Assembly: GCF_009796845.1 (NCBI RefSeq)
Contig: NZ_CP047025.1
Location: 806,001 to 870,000 of the forward strand
Reading direction: 5' to 3'
DNA: 64,000 nt
From: Cobetia sp. L2A1
GTDB taxonomy: Bacteria; Pseudomonadota; Gammaproteobacteria; Pseudomonadales; Halomonadaceae
Shown here: positions 11,073-20,279 of the stretch, piece after piece
Numbering within the stretch: the first letter of the stretch is position 1
How the letters are laid out: every line of letters begins with the position of its first letter
Notes under the pieces: generated by a model
What the model saw: only the letters and a program-made list of their open reading frames with translations
Databases searched by the model: none
What the model was told of the DNA's origin: nothing
Program-made: the position numbers and the translations under genes

Positions 11073-11501
11073 ATGAAGACGTTTACTGCCAAGCCGCAGT
11101 CCGTCCAGCGTGACTGGTTCGTCGTCGACGCAGCCGGCAAGACGCTGGGCCGTATGGCTACTGAAATTGCTCGTCGCCTGCGCGGCAAGCATAAAGCCGA
11201 GTACACTCCGCACGTTGACACCGGCGATTACATCGTCGTCATCAACGCCGAGAAGGTAGCAGTGACTGGCCGCAAAGCTGAAGCCAAGACCTACTACCGT
11301 CACACCGGTTACCCGGGTGGCCTGCGCTCCATGACCTTCAACCAGATGATCGACCACAAGCCTGAGCGCGTGATCGAACTGGCTGTCAAGGGCATGCTGC
11401 CGAAGGGTCCGCTGGGTCGTGCCATGCAGTCCAAGCTGAAAGTCTATGCTGGCGCCGAGCATCCGCACGCTGCGCAGCAGCCGCAAGAACTGAACATCTG
11501 A
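11073..11501 (+). CDS. rplM: 50S ribosomal protein L13
   Basis: Large-subunit ribosomal protein that assembles early on 23S rRNA. 142 residues, the same length as E. coli L13. It starts [20 protein letters not shown] and keeps the [33 protein letters not shown] and [11 protein letters not shown] blocks. ATG 11073 is chosen over the frame opening at 11043 because of AGGTGA seven bases upstream and the family N-terminus. Transcribed with rpsI, 13 bases downstream. Confidence 0.99.
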   Translation: MKTFTAKPQSVQRDWFVVDAAGKTLGRMATEIARRLRGKHKAEYTPHVDTGDYIVVINAEKVAVTGRKAEAKTYYRHTGYPGGLRSMTFNQMIDHKPERVIELAVKGMLPKGPLGRAMQSKLKVYAGAEHPHAAQQPQELNI

Positions 11502-11514
11502 GGGAAGCATCGCC

Positions 11515-11904
11515 ATGACACAGCAGCATTATGGTACTGGGCGCCGCAAGACTTCTACCGCGCGCGTCTTCATGAAGCCGGGCACCGGCAAAATCACCGT
11601 CAACCAGCGTGACCTTAACGACTACTTTGGTCGTGTGACAGGTCGCATGGTGGTTCGCCAGCCGCTCGAGCTGACCGAAACTACCGAACAGTTCGACGTT
11701 TACGTGACTGTCGCCGGTGGTGGTGGTTCTGCTCAAGCAGGCGCTATCCGTCACGGCATCACTCGTGCCCTGATGGCATACAACGAGGACTTCCGTCCGG
11801 CACTGCGTGCCGCTGGTTACGTCACTCGTGACGCTCGTGAAGTCGAGCGTAAGAAAGTCGGCCTGCGCAAGGCCCGTCGTCGTCCGCAGTTCTCCAAGCG
11901 TTAA
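11515..11904 (+). CDS. rpsI: 30S ribosomal protein S9
   Basis: Small-subunit ribosomal protein. Its C-terminal tail reaches the P-site tRNA. 129 residues. The C-terminal signature [17 protein letters not shown] is intact, ending in the conserved Lys-Arg that contacts tRNA. The N-terminus [18 protein letters not shown] is typical. Second gene of the rplM-rpsI operon, followed directly by a terminator. Confidence 0.99.
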   Translation: MTQQHYGTGRRKTSTARVFMKPGTGKITVNQRDLNDYFGRVTGRMVVRQPLELTETTEQFDVYVTVAGGGGSAQAGAIRHGITRALMAYNEDFRPALRAAGYVTRDAREVERKKVGLRKARRRPQFSKR

Positions 11905-11922
11905 GAGAACAGCGTCGACCAC

Positions 11923-11963
11923 AAAAACGTCCAGTACCCGAAAGGGTGCTGGACGTTTTTTTT
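11923..11963 (+). terminator. intrinsic terminator after rpsI
   Basis: Stem ACGTCCAGTACCC, loop GAAA, GGGTGCTGGACGT (one G-T wobble), then eight T. A classic strong terminator closing the rplM-rpsI operon. Confidence 0.93.
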
Positions 11964-12119
11964 GCTGTCTTGATGAACAGTTGAAGAAAGCAGCTTTGGC
12001 AAGGCTATTTTCTTGAGTTGTTAGGTTCCGCTTCTTGCCCTTTAATACACTCAAGCTTCGAATGCTTGGCGAAGAGATGGCTTGGCATCATGCGGTGGTG
12101 CTTGGGAGACAATAATAAA

Positions 12120-12716
12120 ATGGCAAATCGCGGTGTGAACAGAGGGCGGCGACGCTTCCTTGTCAGCGCGACAACGGTGGTCGGAGCAGTAGGTGTTGTC
12201 GGAATCGCGACCCCCTTTCTAGCCTCATGGCAACCAAGCGCACGTGCACGTGCTGCGGGCGCGCCTGTCATGGCTGATATTTCGCGCCTGGCACCTGGTC
12301 AGCAAATGACCATCGAATGGCGTGGCAAGCCGGTATGGGTGGTTAACCGTACCCCTGAAATGATCGCGGATATTCGCGCTATTCCTCCTGCTGAGCTGCA
12401 GGATCCTGAGTCAAGGCGACCACAGCAGCCGGCATACGTTGATGCGGTGCTGCGTTCCATCAAGCCTGAATATGTCGTGCTGGTAGGTATCTGCACACAC
12501 CTTGGCTGCTCGCCAGGATATCGTCCCGAGATAGGGGCGGCTGATCTCGGTACAGACTGGCCGGGTGGCTATCTGTGTGCGTGTCATGGTTCGAAATTCG
12601 ATCTCGCTGGGCGTGTTTTCACTGGAGTGCCGGCACCTTCGAATCTGGAAGTGCCCCCGCATCGCTACGAGAGCGAGCAGGTGTTGGTCATCGGTGTCGA
12701 CGAGGAGACTGGGTGA
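12120..12716 (+). CDS. petA: Rieske iron-sulfur subunit of cytochrome bc1
   Basis: Rieske protein of complex III: takes an electron from ubiquinol and passes it to cytochrome c1. 198 residues from ATG 12120. The N-terminus carries a twin-arginine signal-anchor (NRGRRRFLVSAT) and a hydrophobic helix (about 17-36). The 2Fe-2S ligands are in CTHLGC and CACHGS. The second box usually reads CPCHGS; here Pro is replaced by Ala. ATG 12120 is preferred for the match to the family start (MANRGVNRGRRRF). The stop overlaps the petB start by one base. Confidence 0.97.
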   Translation: MANRGVNRGRRRFLVSATTVVGAVGVVGIATPFLASWQPSARARAAGAPVMADISRLAPGQQMTIEWRGKPVWVVNRTPEMIADIRAIPPAELQDPESRRPQQPAYVDAVLRSIKPEYVVLVGICTHLGCSPGYRPEIGAADLGTDWPGGYLCACHGSKFDLAGRVFTGVPAPSNLEVPPHRYESEQVLVIGVDEETG

Positions 12717-13975
12717 TGAGTAATCCTGACCGTGCCAAGGCGCCGCGAGGCGTGATGCGTTGGATTGATGATCGATTTCCGGCGACCCAGCTGATGCAGG
12801 ATCACCTGACAGGGTATTACGCACCAAGGAATTTCAATTTCTTCTATTTCTTCGGTTCGCTTGCGATGTTGGTGCTGGTCAATCAGATCATCACGGGTAT
12901 CTGGCTGACGATGAGTTATACGCCGACAGCGGAAGGTGCTTTTGCATCGATCGAATACATTATGCGCGACGTGGAATATGGCTGGTTGATCCGCTATATG
13001 CATTCCACCGGTGCGTCGGCATTCTTCGTGGTAATCTACCTGCACATGTTCCGCGGCTTGATTTATGGCTCTTACCGGGCGCCGCGCGAGCTGGTGTGGA
13101 TCTTTGGCATGTGTATTTATCTGGCGCTGATGGCTGAGGCCTTCATGGGGTACTTGCTGCCCTGGGGGCAGATGTCCTATTGGGGTGCGCAGGTAATTAT
13201 TTCCCTGTTTACCGCTATTCCGGTAATTGGAGGCGACCTTGCGCAGATGATTCGTGGCGATTACCTGATTTCGGGTATTACCTTGAATCGGTTCTTTGCA
13301 CTGCATGTCATTGCGTTGCCGTTGGTGATTGTAGGGCTTGTGGTGCTGCATCTTGTGGCGCTGCATGAGGTGGGATCGAATAATCCGGACGGCATCGAGA
13401 TCAAGGATAAAAAGGATGAGGTCGGCAATCCACTGGATGGTATTCCGTTTCATCCGTATTACACGGTGAAAGACCTTGTCGGTGTCGGCGTCTTCTTGTT
13501 CGTGTTCTGCGCAGTAATATTCTATTTCCCCGAAGGCGGCGGCTACTTCCTCGAAACGCCCAACTTTGAACCGGCGAATTCGCTGAAGACGCCTGAGCAT
13601 ATTGCGCCGGTGTGGTACTTCACACCGTTCTACGCGATGCTGCGTGCAGTGAGTTACCCGCTGTTTGGCGTAGATGCCAAGTTCTGGGGTGTCGTGGTCA
13701 TGGGGTTGGCCATTGCCATTTTGTTTGTATTGCCGTGGCTGGATCGCTCCCCCGTCCGCTCGATTCGTTACAAAGGCTGGTGGTCACGTGTTGCTATTAT
13801 CGTATTCGTGGTGAGTTTCGTGACGCTAGGTGTGCTGGGTGTGATGCCGCCAACGACAGAGCGTACGATAATTGCGCAGGTGGCAACGGTGGCTTATTTT
13901 GCTTTCTTCATACTGATGCCCCTATACACGCGCTTCGAGACGACGCGAGCAGTGCCGGATAGGGTGACAGGCTGA
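12716..13975 (+). CDS. petB: cytochrome b subunit of cytochrome bc1
   Basis: Membrane core of complex III, with the two b hemes and both quinone sites. 419 residues. Heme-ligand His residues are in YMHSTGASA, YLHMFRGL and the later LHVIALPL / LHLVALHE segments. The Qo-site motif reads PVWY in place of the textbook PEWY; PVWY is a known variant in beta- and gammaproteobacteria. Start ATG 12716 shares one base with the petA stop. The end overlaps petC by one base, so the three genes form one translationally coupled operon. Confidence 0.98.
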   Translation: MSNPDRAKAPRGVMRWIDDRFPATQLMQDHLTGYYAPRNFNFFYFFGSLAMLVLVNQIITGIWLTMSYTPTAEGAFASIEYIMRDVEYGWLIRYMHSTGASAFFVVIYLHMFRGLIYGSYRAPRELVWIFGMCIYLALMAEAFMGYLLPWGQMSYWGAQVIISLFTAIPVIGGDLAQMIRGDYLISGITLNRFFALHVIALPLVIVGLVVLHLVALHEVGSNNPDGIEIKDKKDEVGNPLDGIPFHPYYTVKDLVGVGVFLFVFCAVIFYFPEGGGYFLETPNFEPANSLKTPEHIAPVWYFTPFYAMLRAVSYPLFGVDAKFWGVVVMGLAIAILFVLPWLDRSPVRSIRYKGWWSRVAIIVFVVSFVTLGVLGVMPPTTERTIIAQVATVAYFAFFILMPLYTRFETTRAVPDRVTG

Positions 13976-14754
13976 TGATAAAATATCTTGCGACCTATCT
14001 GTTGGCAGCGATAAGCCTATTTTCACCAGGACTGGTGATGGCAGCAGGCGACGACGTGCATCTGGATGTCATGCAGCCAGACCTGCGAGATCAGCCGTCG
14101 TTACAGCGTGGCATGCAGCTTTATGCCAATTACTGTCTAGGCTGCCATAGCCTGCAATATCAACGTTATTCGCGGGCTGCCGAAGACTTGGGTATGCCCG
14201 TGGATCTAGTCGAGAAATTTCTGATTTTCTCGCCAGAGCTCAAGATCAATGACACCATGCGTATCGGCATGAGTGCCACGGACGCCACTGACTGGTTTGG
14301 TGCGCCACCGCCTGATCTATCGCTCGAGGCGCGGCTGCGTGGCACGGACTGGATCTACACCTACCTGCGTAGCTTCTATCGTGATGAGTCACGCCCCTGG
14401 GGCGTCAACAATACTGTCTTCCCGCAGGTGGGAATGCCGCACGTGCTGGAGCCGCTGCAAGGGGTGCAGGAGAAAGTGTGCACCCAGAGTGATATTGCGC
14501 TATCGGGAGCAGCGCTGGACCTTGAAACAGGTCGTTATCAATCATGTGACGTGCTTGAAATTACCCAGTCGGGCAGTATGACGACGCAGGAGTTTGATCA
14601 GGCGATGTGGGATCTGACCAACTTTCTCTCTTATGTTGGCGAGCCATCGCGACTCAAGGCTGAGAACATGGCGCCCAAGGTGTTAATATTCATTCTGATC
14701 TTTACCTTGCTGGCGTATCTCCTCAAGAAAGAATACTGGCGCGACATTCATTGA
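13975..14754 (+). CDS. petC: cytochrome c1
   Basis: Heme c subunit of complex III, facing the periplasm, which passes electrons on to a soluble or membrane cytochrome c. 259 residues: signal peptide (about 1-23, ending MAA), heme-binding CLGCH (about residue 58), globular domain, and a C-terminal membrane anchor (about 235-251, VLIFILIFTLLAYLL) with KK on the cytoplasmic side. Last gene of the petABC operon. Confidence 0.97.
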   Translation: MIKYLATYLLAAISLFSPGLVMAAGDDVHLDVMQPDLRDQPSLQRGMQLYANYCLGCHSLQYQRYSRAAEDLGMPVDLVEKFLIFSPELKINDTMRIGMSATDATDWFGAPPPDLSLEARLRGTDWIYTYLRSFYRDESRPWGVNNTVFPQVGMPHVLEPLQGVQEKVCTQSDIALSGAALDLETGRYQSCDVLEITQSGSMTTQEFDQAMWDLTNFLSYVGEPSRLKAENMAPKVLIFILIFTLLAYLLKKEYWRDIH

Positions 14755-14801
14755 TGGCACTTGTTGAGCGTGCTCATCGATAATGGCGAGTCGGCAGTGA
14801 C

Positions 14802-14829
14802 GGGCGCGCGGCTGACCAGTCGCGCGCCC
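14802..14829 (+). terminator. GC-rich stem-loop after petC
   Basis: GGGCGCGCG pairs with CGCGCGCCC across a short loop. No T-tract follows, so termination is uncertain; it could instead stabilise the petABC 3' end. Confidence 0.4.
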
Positions 14830-14971
14830 GCTTGCGTCACCGCAAGATGACGTAAAGCTGACCCTTTGATCGACTCTTCTTCATTGATGTGTCGGTCAGA
14901 GGAAACTTATCCCCGATTGTCAGGCCAAAGGCTGACACGGGTATGTCTCGAACAGATGCGAGGACAGTTTC

Positions 14972-15598
14972 ATGGGTGTTGTGGCCAAGCGTTCATCGAT
15001 GACCTTCTACTCTGGTGGTGACGACCACTTCAGCCACCGAGTACGGATCGTACTGGCCGAGAAGGGTGTAGCCGTCGATATCATTGATGTGGATGATGAT
15101 AATCGTCCGGCCGAACTGGCCGATCTGAATCCGTATAACAGTGTGCCGACGCTACTGGACCGTGACCTGGTGCTCTATGAGTCCAAGGTCATGATGGAAT
15201 ATCTGGACGAGCGTTTCCCGCATCCGCCGCTGTTGCCGGTGTATCCGGTAGCGCGCGCCCAGAGCCGTCTGTGGATGCACCGTATCGAGCGCGAATGGGT
15301 GCCGATGATGGAAACCATCCAGACAGGCACCAAGAAGGAAGCCGACAAGGCGCGCAAGGAATTGCGTGAAAGCCTGATCGGCATTTCTCCGATCTTCGAT
15401 GACATGCCGTTCTTCATGAGCGACGAGTTCTCGCTGGTAGATACGTGTATTGCACCGATCCTGTGGCGCTTGCCGACACTCGGTATTGAATTGCCAGAGA
15501 AGCAGGTCAAGCCCCTGCTGAGTTACATGGAGCGGTTGTTTGGGCGTGATGCTTTCAAGGCATCATTGTCTGAAGCAGAGCGCGAAATGCGTCTCTGA
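14972..15598 (+). CDS. sspA: SspA, stringent starvation protein A
   Basis: RNA-polymerase-associated regulator with a glutathione-S-transferase fold but no GST activity; used in stationary phase and acid stress. 208 residues. N-terminal thioredoxin-like part (about 10-85: [43 protein letters not shown]), C-terminal helical part. Place between petC and sspB is the conserved one. Confidence 0.96.
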   Translation: MGVVAKRSSMTFYSGGDDHFSHRVRIVLAEKGVAVDIIDVDDDNRPAELADLNPYNSVPTLLDRDLVLYESKVMMEYLDERFPHPPLLPVYPVARAQSRLWMHRIEREWVPMMETIQTGTKKEADKARKELRESLIGISPIFDDMPFFMSDEFSLVDTCIAPILWRLPTLGIELPEKQVKPLLSYMERLFGRDAFKASLSEAEREMRL

Positions 15599-15606
15599 TC
15601 CATGTC

Positions 15607-15635
15607 TGGCTGACCATCGTTAGGGTGGTCAGCCA
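15607..15635 (+). other. stem-loop between sspA and sspB
   Basis: GGCTGACCATC pairs with GGTGGTCAGCC (one wobble) around loop GTTAG, nine bases after the sspA stop. No T-tract. It may reduce read-through or mark an mRNA processing point between sspA and sspB. Confidence 0.4.
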
Positions 15636-15754
15636 TGCCAGCAGGCTCTATGCCTGACGGTTATATCTAGCCCTTGCGGCTAGTGAGGTACTGTCCGGTT
15701 GCCACGGGGCGCCGGTTGTTGCTGACCCCCCATTGCAGTTCAAGAGGTTTTCTC

Positions 15755-16330
15755 ATGCTTTCCAGTCGCCCTTATCTGGCACGCGCACTCTACGAGTGGC
15801 TGCTGGATAATGACAATACACCGTACATTGTGGTGGATGCCGAGCAGGATGGTGTTCAGGTGCCGCGTCAACACGTCCAGAATGGCCAGATTGTGTTGAA
15901 CATTGCACCGGGTGCGGTGCGTGATCTGTTGATCGCCAATGAAGGTGTCAGCTTCAATGCCCGCTTTGGTGGCCAGCCGATGCACGTCAGTGTGCCGACC
16001 CCTGCGCTGGTAGCGCTTTACTCACGTGAAAATGGCGTAGGTATGGTCTTTGGTCATGAACCGGTGATGCCGGGTGCAGACGAAATGACCTTTGGTGAGG
16101 TTGCGGATGTTGAGTCCGACACTTCATCGCGACCGACACTTTCCAGTGTGGGGAGTGCTGGCGTAGTCGTGGATGAAGATGATGGCAAGCAGCGCTCATC
16201 GGTGGCAGAAGAGAGCACTGATGACGTGCAGGATGGCGAATCGTCTGATTCTGGTGAACAGAGTGCTGATGGCGATAACCAGCCGAAGCCGCCGCGTAAA
16301 GGGCGTCCTTCGCTGCGCGTGATCAAGTAG
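15755..16330 (+). CDS. sspB: SspB, ClpXP adaptor
   Basis: Adaptor that binds ssrA-tagged proteins and delivers them to ClpXP. 191 residues from ATG 15755 (AGAGG upstream). The N-terminal substrate-binding domain (about 1-110) begins MLSSRPYLARALYEWLLDN. A long acidic, Ser-rich disordered linker follows. The last residues KGRPSLRVIK match the ClpX-binding tail known from E. coli SspB (GGRPALRVVK). The linker is longer than in E. coli (165 residues in total there). Confidence 0.96.
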   Translation: MLSSRPYLARALYEWLLDNDNTPYIVVDAEQDGVQVPRQHVQNGQIVLNIAPGAVRDLLIANEGVSFNARFGGQPMHVSVPTPALVALYSRENGVGMVFGHEPVMPGADEMTFGEVADVESDTSSRPTLSSVGSAGVVVDEDDGKQRSSVAEESTDDVQDGESSDSGEQSADGDNQPKPPRKGRPSLRVIK

Positions 16331-16362
16331 CATGAAATCTGCTGTCGTGTTGCACCATTGAG

Positions 16363-16425
16363 GCACCGTACCAATAAAAACGCCCCGCAGGCCAAGCCTG
16401 CGGGGCGTTTTTATTGGTACGGTGC
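16363..16425. terminator. 30-bp perfect palindromic bidirectional terminator (sspB/dolP)
   Basis: Arms 16363-16392 and 16396-16425 are perfectly complementary over 30 bases around loop CAA. The core CGCCCCGCAGGC/GCCTGCGGGGCG is flanked by AAAAA and TTTTT, so it terminates in both directions; the pairing goes on well past the T-tract. Confidence 0.93.
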
Positions 16426-16437
16426 AGTGCTTGCTGA

Positions 16438-17016
16438 TCAATCGAGGTATTCGAATACCTTGGCAATGCGCTGAATGCCGCCAACTTCAGAAACCTTGCT
16501 GACGATCTGGGTGGCTTCAGAGCGTGTGACGATACCCATCAGGTAAACACTGGCGTTCTCGGTGAGCACCAGGATGCGACCTGAATCGATATTGGCATCA
16601 GCAGCCAGCTTGGCCTTGATACGAGTCGTCAGCCAGGTGTCCTGAACGCGCTGAGAGGCCGGCGCATTGGCGCTGATTTCGATGGCATTCTGAACTTGGC
16701 GTACGCGACGTACATCCTTGGCAACGTCTGTGGCACGCTGCTTTAGCTCATCGCTGGCCACCTGGCCTGTCAGCAGTACCATGCCATTGTAGGAATTCAC
16801 ATTGACATGGGCGTCGTTGTAGCGGGCATCGGTCTTGCCGAGATTGACTTCAATCTTGGTTTCGATGCTTTCGTCTTCTACCTGAGCGCCCAGTGTGCGA
16901 TCACCGTAATCCTCGTCGATGGTGCCACTGTTTGTCAGGTCGGCCATGGTCGTACAGCCAGCAAGGGTCAGGAAGCCGGCAGTGGCCATGAGGGAAAGCA
17001 GGTGCTTGGACGTCAT
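16438..17016 (-). CDS. dolP: DolP (YraP), dual-BON-domain lipoprotein
   Basis: Outer-membrane lipoprotein of two BON domains; in E. coli DolP binds anionic phospholipid at division sites and supports envelope integrity and BAM function. 192 residues: lipoprotein signal with lipobox LAGC (Cys21), BON1 (about 48-115) and BON2 (about 125-192, TRIKAKLAADANIDSGRILVLTEN). It follows diaA by 38 bases on the minus strand, the same order as in E. coli (yraN-diaA-dolP). Confidence 0.94.
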   Translation of the reverse strand: MTSKHLLSLMATAGFLTLAGCTTMADLTNSGTIDEDYGDRTLGAQVEDESIETKIEVNLGKTDARYNDAHVNVNSYNGMVLLTGQVASDELKQRATDVAKDVRRVRQVQNAIEISANAPASQRVQDTWLTTRIKAKLAADANIDSGRILVLTENASVYLMGIVTRSEATQIVSKVSEVGGIQRIAKVFEYLD

Positions 17017-17054
17017 GCCGTAATCTCCAGAGGGTCGCCGTGCGACACAGTACG

Positions 17055-17669
<615 letters not shown>

Positions 17670-18098
17670 TCAGAACGCTTCGAAGGCGTGGCGAATCCAG
17701 TGTATGGATCGAGGAGATGACCCCTCCACGCCTACCACGTCGAAGCGGCAGGAACATGATAGCCCGTGCTGGGCCAGATAAAAACGCGCAGCCTTGATTA
17801 GTCTGCGTTGCTTGGTGCTGGTCACGCTTTCTAGTGCACTACCAAATCGATTGCTGGCACGATAACGCACTTCAACGAAGACGAGAATGTCACCATCACG
17901 CATGATGAGGTCGATCTCGCCGCCCTTGGCATGCTGGTTTCGTGTGACGGGTATCATGCCCTGTGCTGCCAGCCATCGCTCAACTTCGGCTTCGATAACA
18001 GCACCGCGCGCTCTTGCGCGGTGCTGTGGAATCTCACGATCGCCATCGCTTGGCTGGTCAGTATGTGACATATCAGGGTGTGTAGGCATCGGCAGCAT
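17670..18098 (-). CDS. yraN: YraN, UPF0102 endonuclease-like protein
   Basis: UPF0102 family, a Holliday-junction-resolvase-like nuclease fold of unknown role. 142 residues from ATG 18098. The conserved core is present: RARGAVIEAEVERWLAAQG, then TRNQHAKGGEIDLIMRDGD and LVFVEVRYR, carrying the nuclease D-(E/V)xK-like residues. Starts at 18089 and 18071 are also possible; the last lies just after the lpoA stop. lpoA overlaps the longest version by 26 bases. Confidence 0.9.
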   Translation of the reverse strand: MLPMPTHPDMSHTDQPSDGDREIPQHRARARGAVIEAEVERWLAAQGMIPVTRNQHAKGGEIDLIMRDGDILVFVEVRYRASNRFGSALESVTSTKQRRLIKAARFYLAQHGLSCSCRFDVVGVEGSSPRSIHWIRHAFEAF

Positions 18099-19974
18099 GA
18101 TGTTCGATGCCTTTCAGCGGCGCGTGTGGCACGCCGTTGCGGAACTCAGCCCATTGTAGCGTGCGTTGAATACGGCCATCGTGTCGAGGATAAAGACTGC
18201 CGGTGGCGCCGAAGAGTTCCCCGCCCGCGCCGGCCAGCATCAGCGGTACGCGCTGAGCTAGACGATAAGCATCGACTCCCATCGCATTGAGCTTGAGCAT
18301 GCCGGGTGAGGCATCAGAAAGAGCGCGATAGGTATCAACTTCCGGCAGGGAGTCAGTGCCACTGGAAGAGGCTTCTGGCACTTCCCAGGGAATATCCACG
18401 AAGTCGACGCCGTTGAGATCGCCATCCTGACGCGGCTGAGGTGTGCCTTCATAGAGATGGGAGGTGCCGTAGATCGGCAGACTGCTCGCGTAGTAGAAGT
18501 CCAGCATCGGCGGTACCTGGCGAGCATAGCTCGGCAGTGCCAGCAGGAAGATCATGTCAATCTTGCCAGAATGCGCACTGCTGTATTTATTGCCTTTTGT
18601 CTTGGCGGCTTTCATGCGCGCCTGATCCTGGCTAGAGACAGATAGCAGGTCCTTGACTGCACTGCTGACAGCACCTTTCGGGTTATAGCGCTCTATCGAC
18701 ACGATATCGCCACCTTCCTGCTCAAACTGTTCGCGGAAGGCTTCATATACGCGTTGGCCCCATGCGTTATCGGGGATCAGGGCAGCAGCTCCGCGATGAC
18801 CATCCAGCCCAGCGCGTCGGGCAACCTGGCGGGCTTCGTCTTCTGCAGACAGACCGTACTGGAACAGATTGCGTGCAAGATTCTGCTCGTGAGTGCCGTA
18901 GTTCAATGCCAGGGTCGGCAGCGGCAGGCTGTCTTGTGTTTCCAGCTGGCTGACGAGGTCCTTGTCCAATGGGCCAAGGACGACCTGTGCACCTTCCATG
19001 GTGGCGCGCGCATAGAGTGTCTTGAGGTCGGCGCTGGTGGTATCGAAGAAGATAAGCTGAGGCGTGGCCTCGGCATTATCTATAGCGCTGCGGTGGCGTG
19101 CCTCAATCCCCTCGCGAATGGCTTGGGCCACTCGCTTGAGCGGACCGGATTCTGGCAAGAAGACCGCAATCTTGCGCACCTCTTGCCCCGAAAGTTCGCG
19201 TAGATCGAGTATGCCCTGTGGCATCTGGCGTGCTGCCGGATGCTGAGGATTGGCATCGCTCCAGCCATTGATGGCATCGAACATTTTTTCGATGTCACTG
19301 CCGTAGCGCCGCTGTAGGCGAGTCAGTTCGACCCAGCCACTGGCGATGGAGTTGGCGCTAGCCACGGTATTGAGCTGATCTGGAGATAGGCGTGTCAGCT
19401 GCTCCCACACGATGTCATTGATGCTCAGGTCATCGGTGTCGGCTTGCAGGGCGATGAGTGTCTGCACGCTGGCCAGCGGCTCACCAACCATGCCGAGTGC
19501 ACGGCCACGACGCTTGCGTAGCGTGCGCTGATCATCGCTGGAGATCTGTATGTCATCGTCGAGGACGGAGGTGGCAAGAATCGTGTTCCAGCCATCCTGT
19601 TGCTCCAACGCAACACGCGAAAGCAGGAGGGCCCATTGAATCCGCTGTTGTGGTTCCAGTGAGGTAGGATCGATGTCGGCTGCAATGTTGATCGCCTGCG
19701 CGTTATCGCCGCTGCGTGCTAGGATATCGGCGGCTCGTAGGCGGGTGCTGGAAGCCTGTTTGCCTTGTTGCTGATCTGCCTGTGCGAGCAGTTCTTGAGC
19801 ACCTGGGCCGCTGGAAATCGGAGATTGTCCAGCACACCCTGCCAATAGCATGGCTGATATGGCCATGCCGGCCAGCGCACGCAAGCCGGTACGGGAGGGA
19901 CGAGATGTCTCCTGCCGGATGGCTGACGAAGTGCGCAGCACGCTGGCTGATGCACGGTTCCATGTCTGGTGCAT
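18073..19974 (-). CDS. lpoA: LpoA, lipoprotein activator of PBP1A
   Basis: Outer-membrane lipoprotein that reaches through the periplasm to stimulate PBP1A. 633 residues from ATG 19974, which has AAGGGA nine bases upstream. Lipobox LLAGC near residue 46 after a long N-terminal signal region. The N-terminal half is TPR-like helical; the C-terminal half (about 240-620) has the periplasmic-binding-protein fold with GGAVVLGPLDK-like and AALIPDNAWGQRVYEAF segments. The rsmI/yraN neighbourhood is the conserved one. Confidence 0.94.
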   Translation of the reverse strand: MHQTWNRASASVLRTSSAIRQETSRPSRTGLRALAGMAISAMLLAGCAGQSPISSGPGAQELLAQADQQQGKQASSTRLRAADILARSGDNAQAINIAADIDPTSLEPQQRIQWALLLSRVALEQQDGWNTILATSVLDDDIQISSDDQRTLRKRRGRALGMVGEPLASVQTLIALQADTDDLSINDIVWEQLTRLSPDQLNTVASANSIASGWVELTRLQRRYGSDIEKMFDAINGWSDANPQHPAARQMPQGILDLRELSGQEVRKIAVFLPESGPLKRVAQAIREGIEARHRSAIDNAEATPQLIFFDTTSADLKTLYARATMEGAQVVLGPLDKDLVSQLETQDSLPLPTLALNYGTHEQNLARNLFQYGLSAEDEARQVARRAGLDGHRGAAALIPDNAWGQRVYEAFREQFEQEGGDIVSIERYNPKGAVSSAVKDLLSVSSQDQARMKAAKTKGNKYSSAHSGKIDMIFLLALPSYARQVPPMLDFYYASSLPIYGTSHLYEGTPQPRQDGDLNGVDFVDIPWEVPEASSSGTDSLPEVDTYRALSDASPGMLKLNAMGVDAYRLAQRVPLMLAGAGGELFGATGSLYPRHDGRIQRTLQWAEFRNGVPHAPLKGIEHHAADAYTP

Positions 19975-20044
19975 GTACGACGGTCCCTTGGCTAGTGGGC
20001 GAAGCGGCCTGAAGCTGCATCGCCGCCTACTGTTATGACGGATT

Positions 20045-20086
20045 GAGAAGGCATTCTTGAGAAGACATTCTTGACAAGACATTATG
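20045..20086. repeat. about three copies of a 14-bp degenerate tandem repeat
   Basis: GAGAAGGCATTCTT, GAGAAGACATTCTT and GACAAGACATTATG follow each other directly. The rest of the 305-base lpoA/rsmI divergent region (19975-20279) also has recurring CTTGGGCA/CACAAGG words around 20122-20215. No gene is supported there. Confidence 0.7.
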
Positions 20087-20279
20087 GTGCCCGGTCGTGC
20101 AGCTGCGCGAACATATCAAGGGTCTTGGGCAAAGAGCCTTGGGCACGAGCTGTGAATACAGTGCTTTAGGCACAGGGTATTAGCACAAGGCTCCGTATGG
20201 AATGCCTTGGGCCCTCAGCGTAACCTGCCTGTGTCTGACGACCATTTCTACCATTGAGTTCAACGAGTCGAAGTATTGA

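Noticed and set aside
13600..13620. PVWY in place of PEWY in cytochrome b as a defect
   Set aside because: PVWY is a known natural variant of the Qo motif in beta- and gammaproteobacteria.
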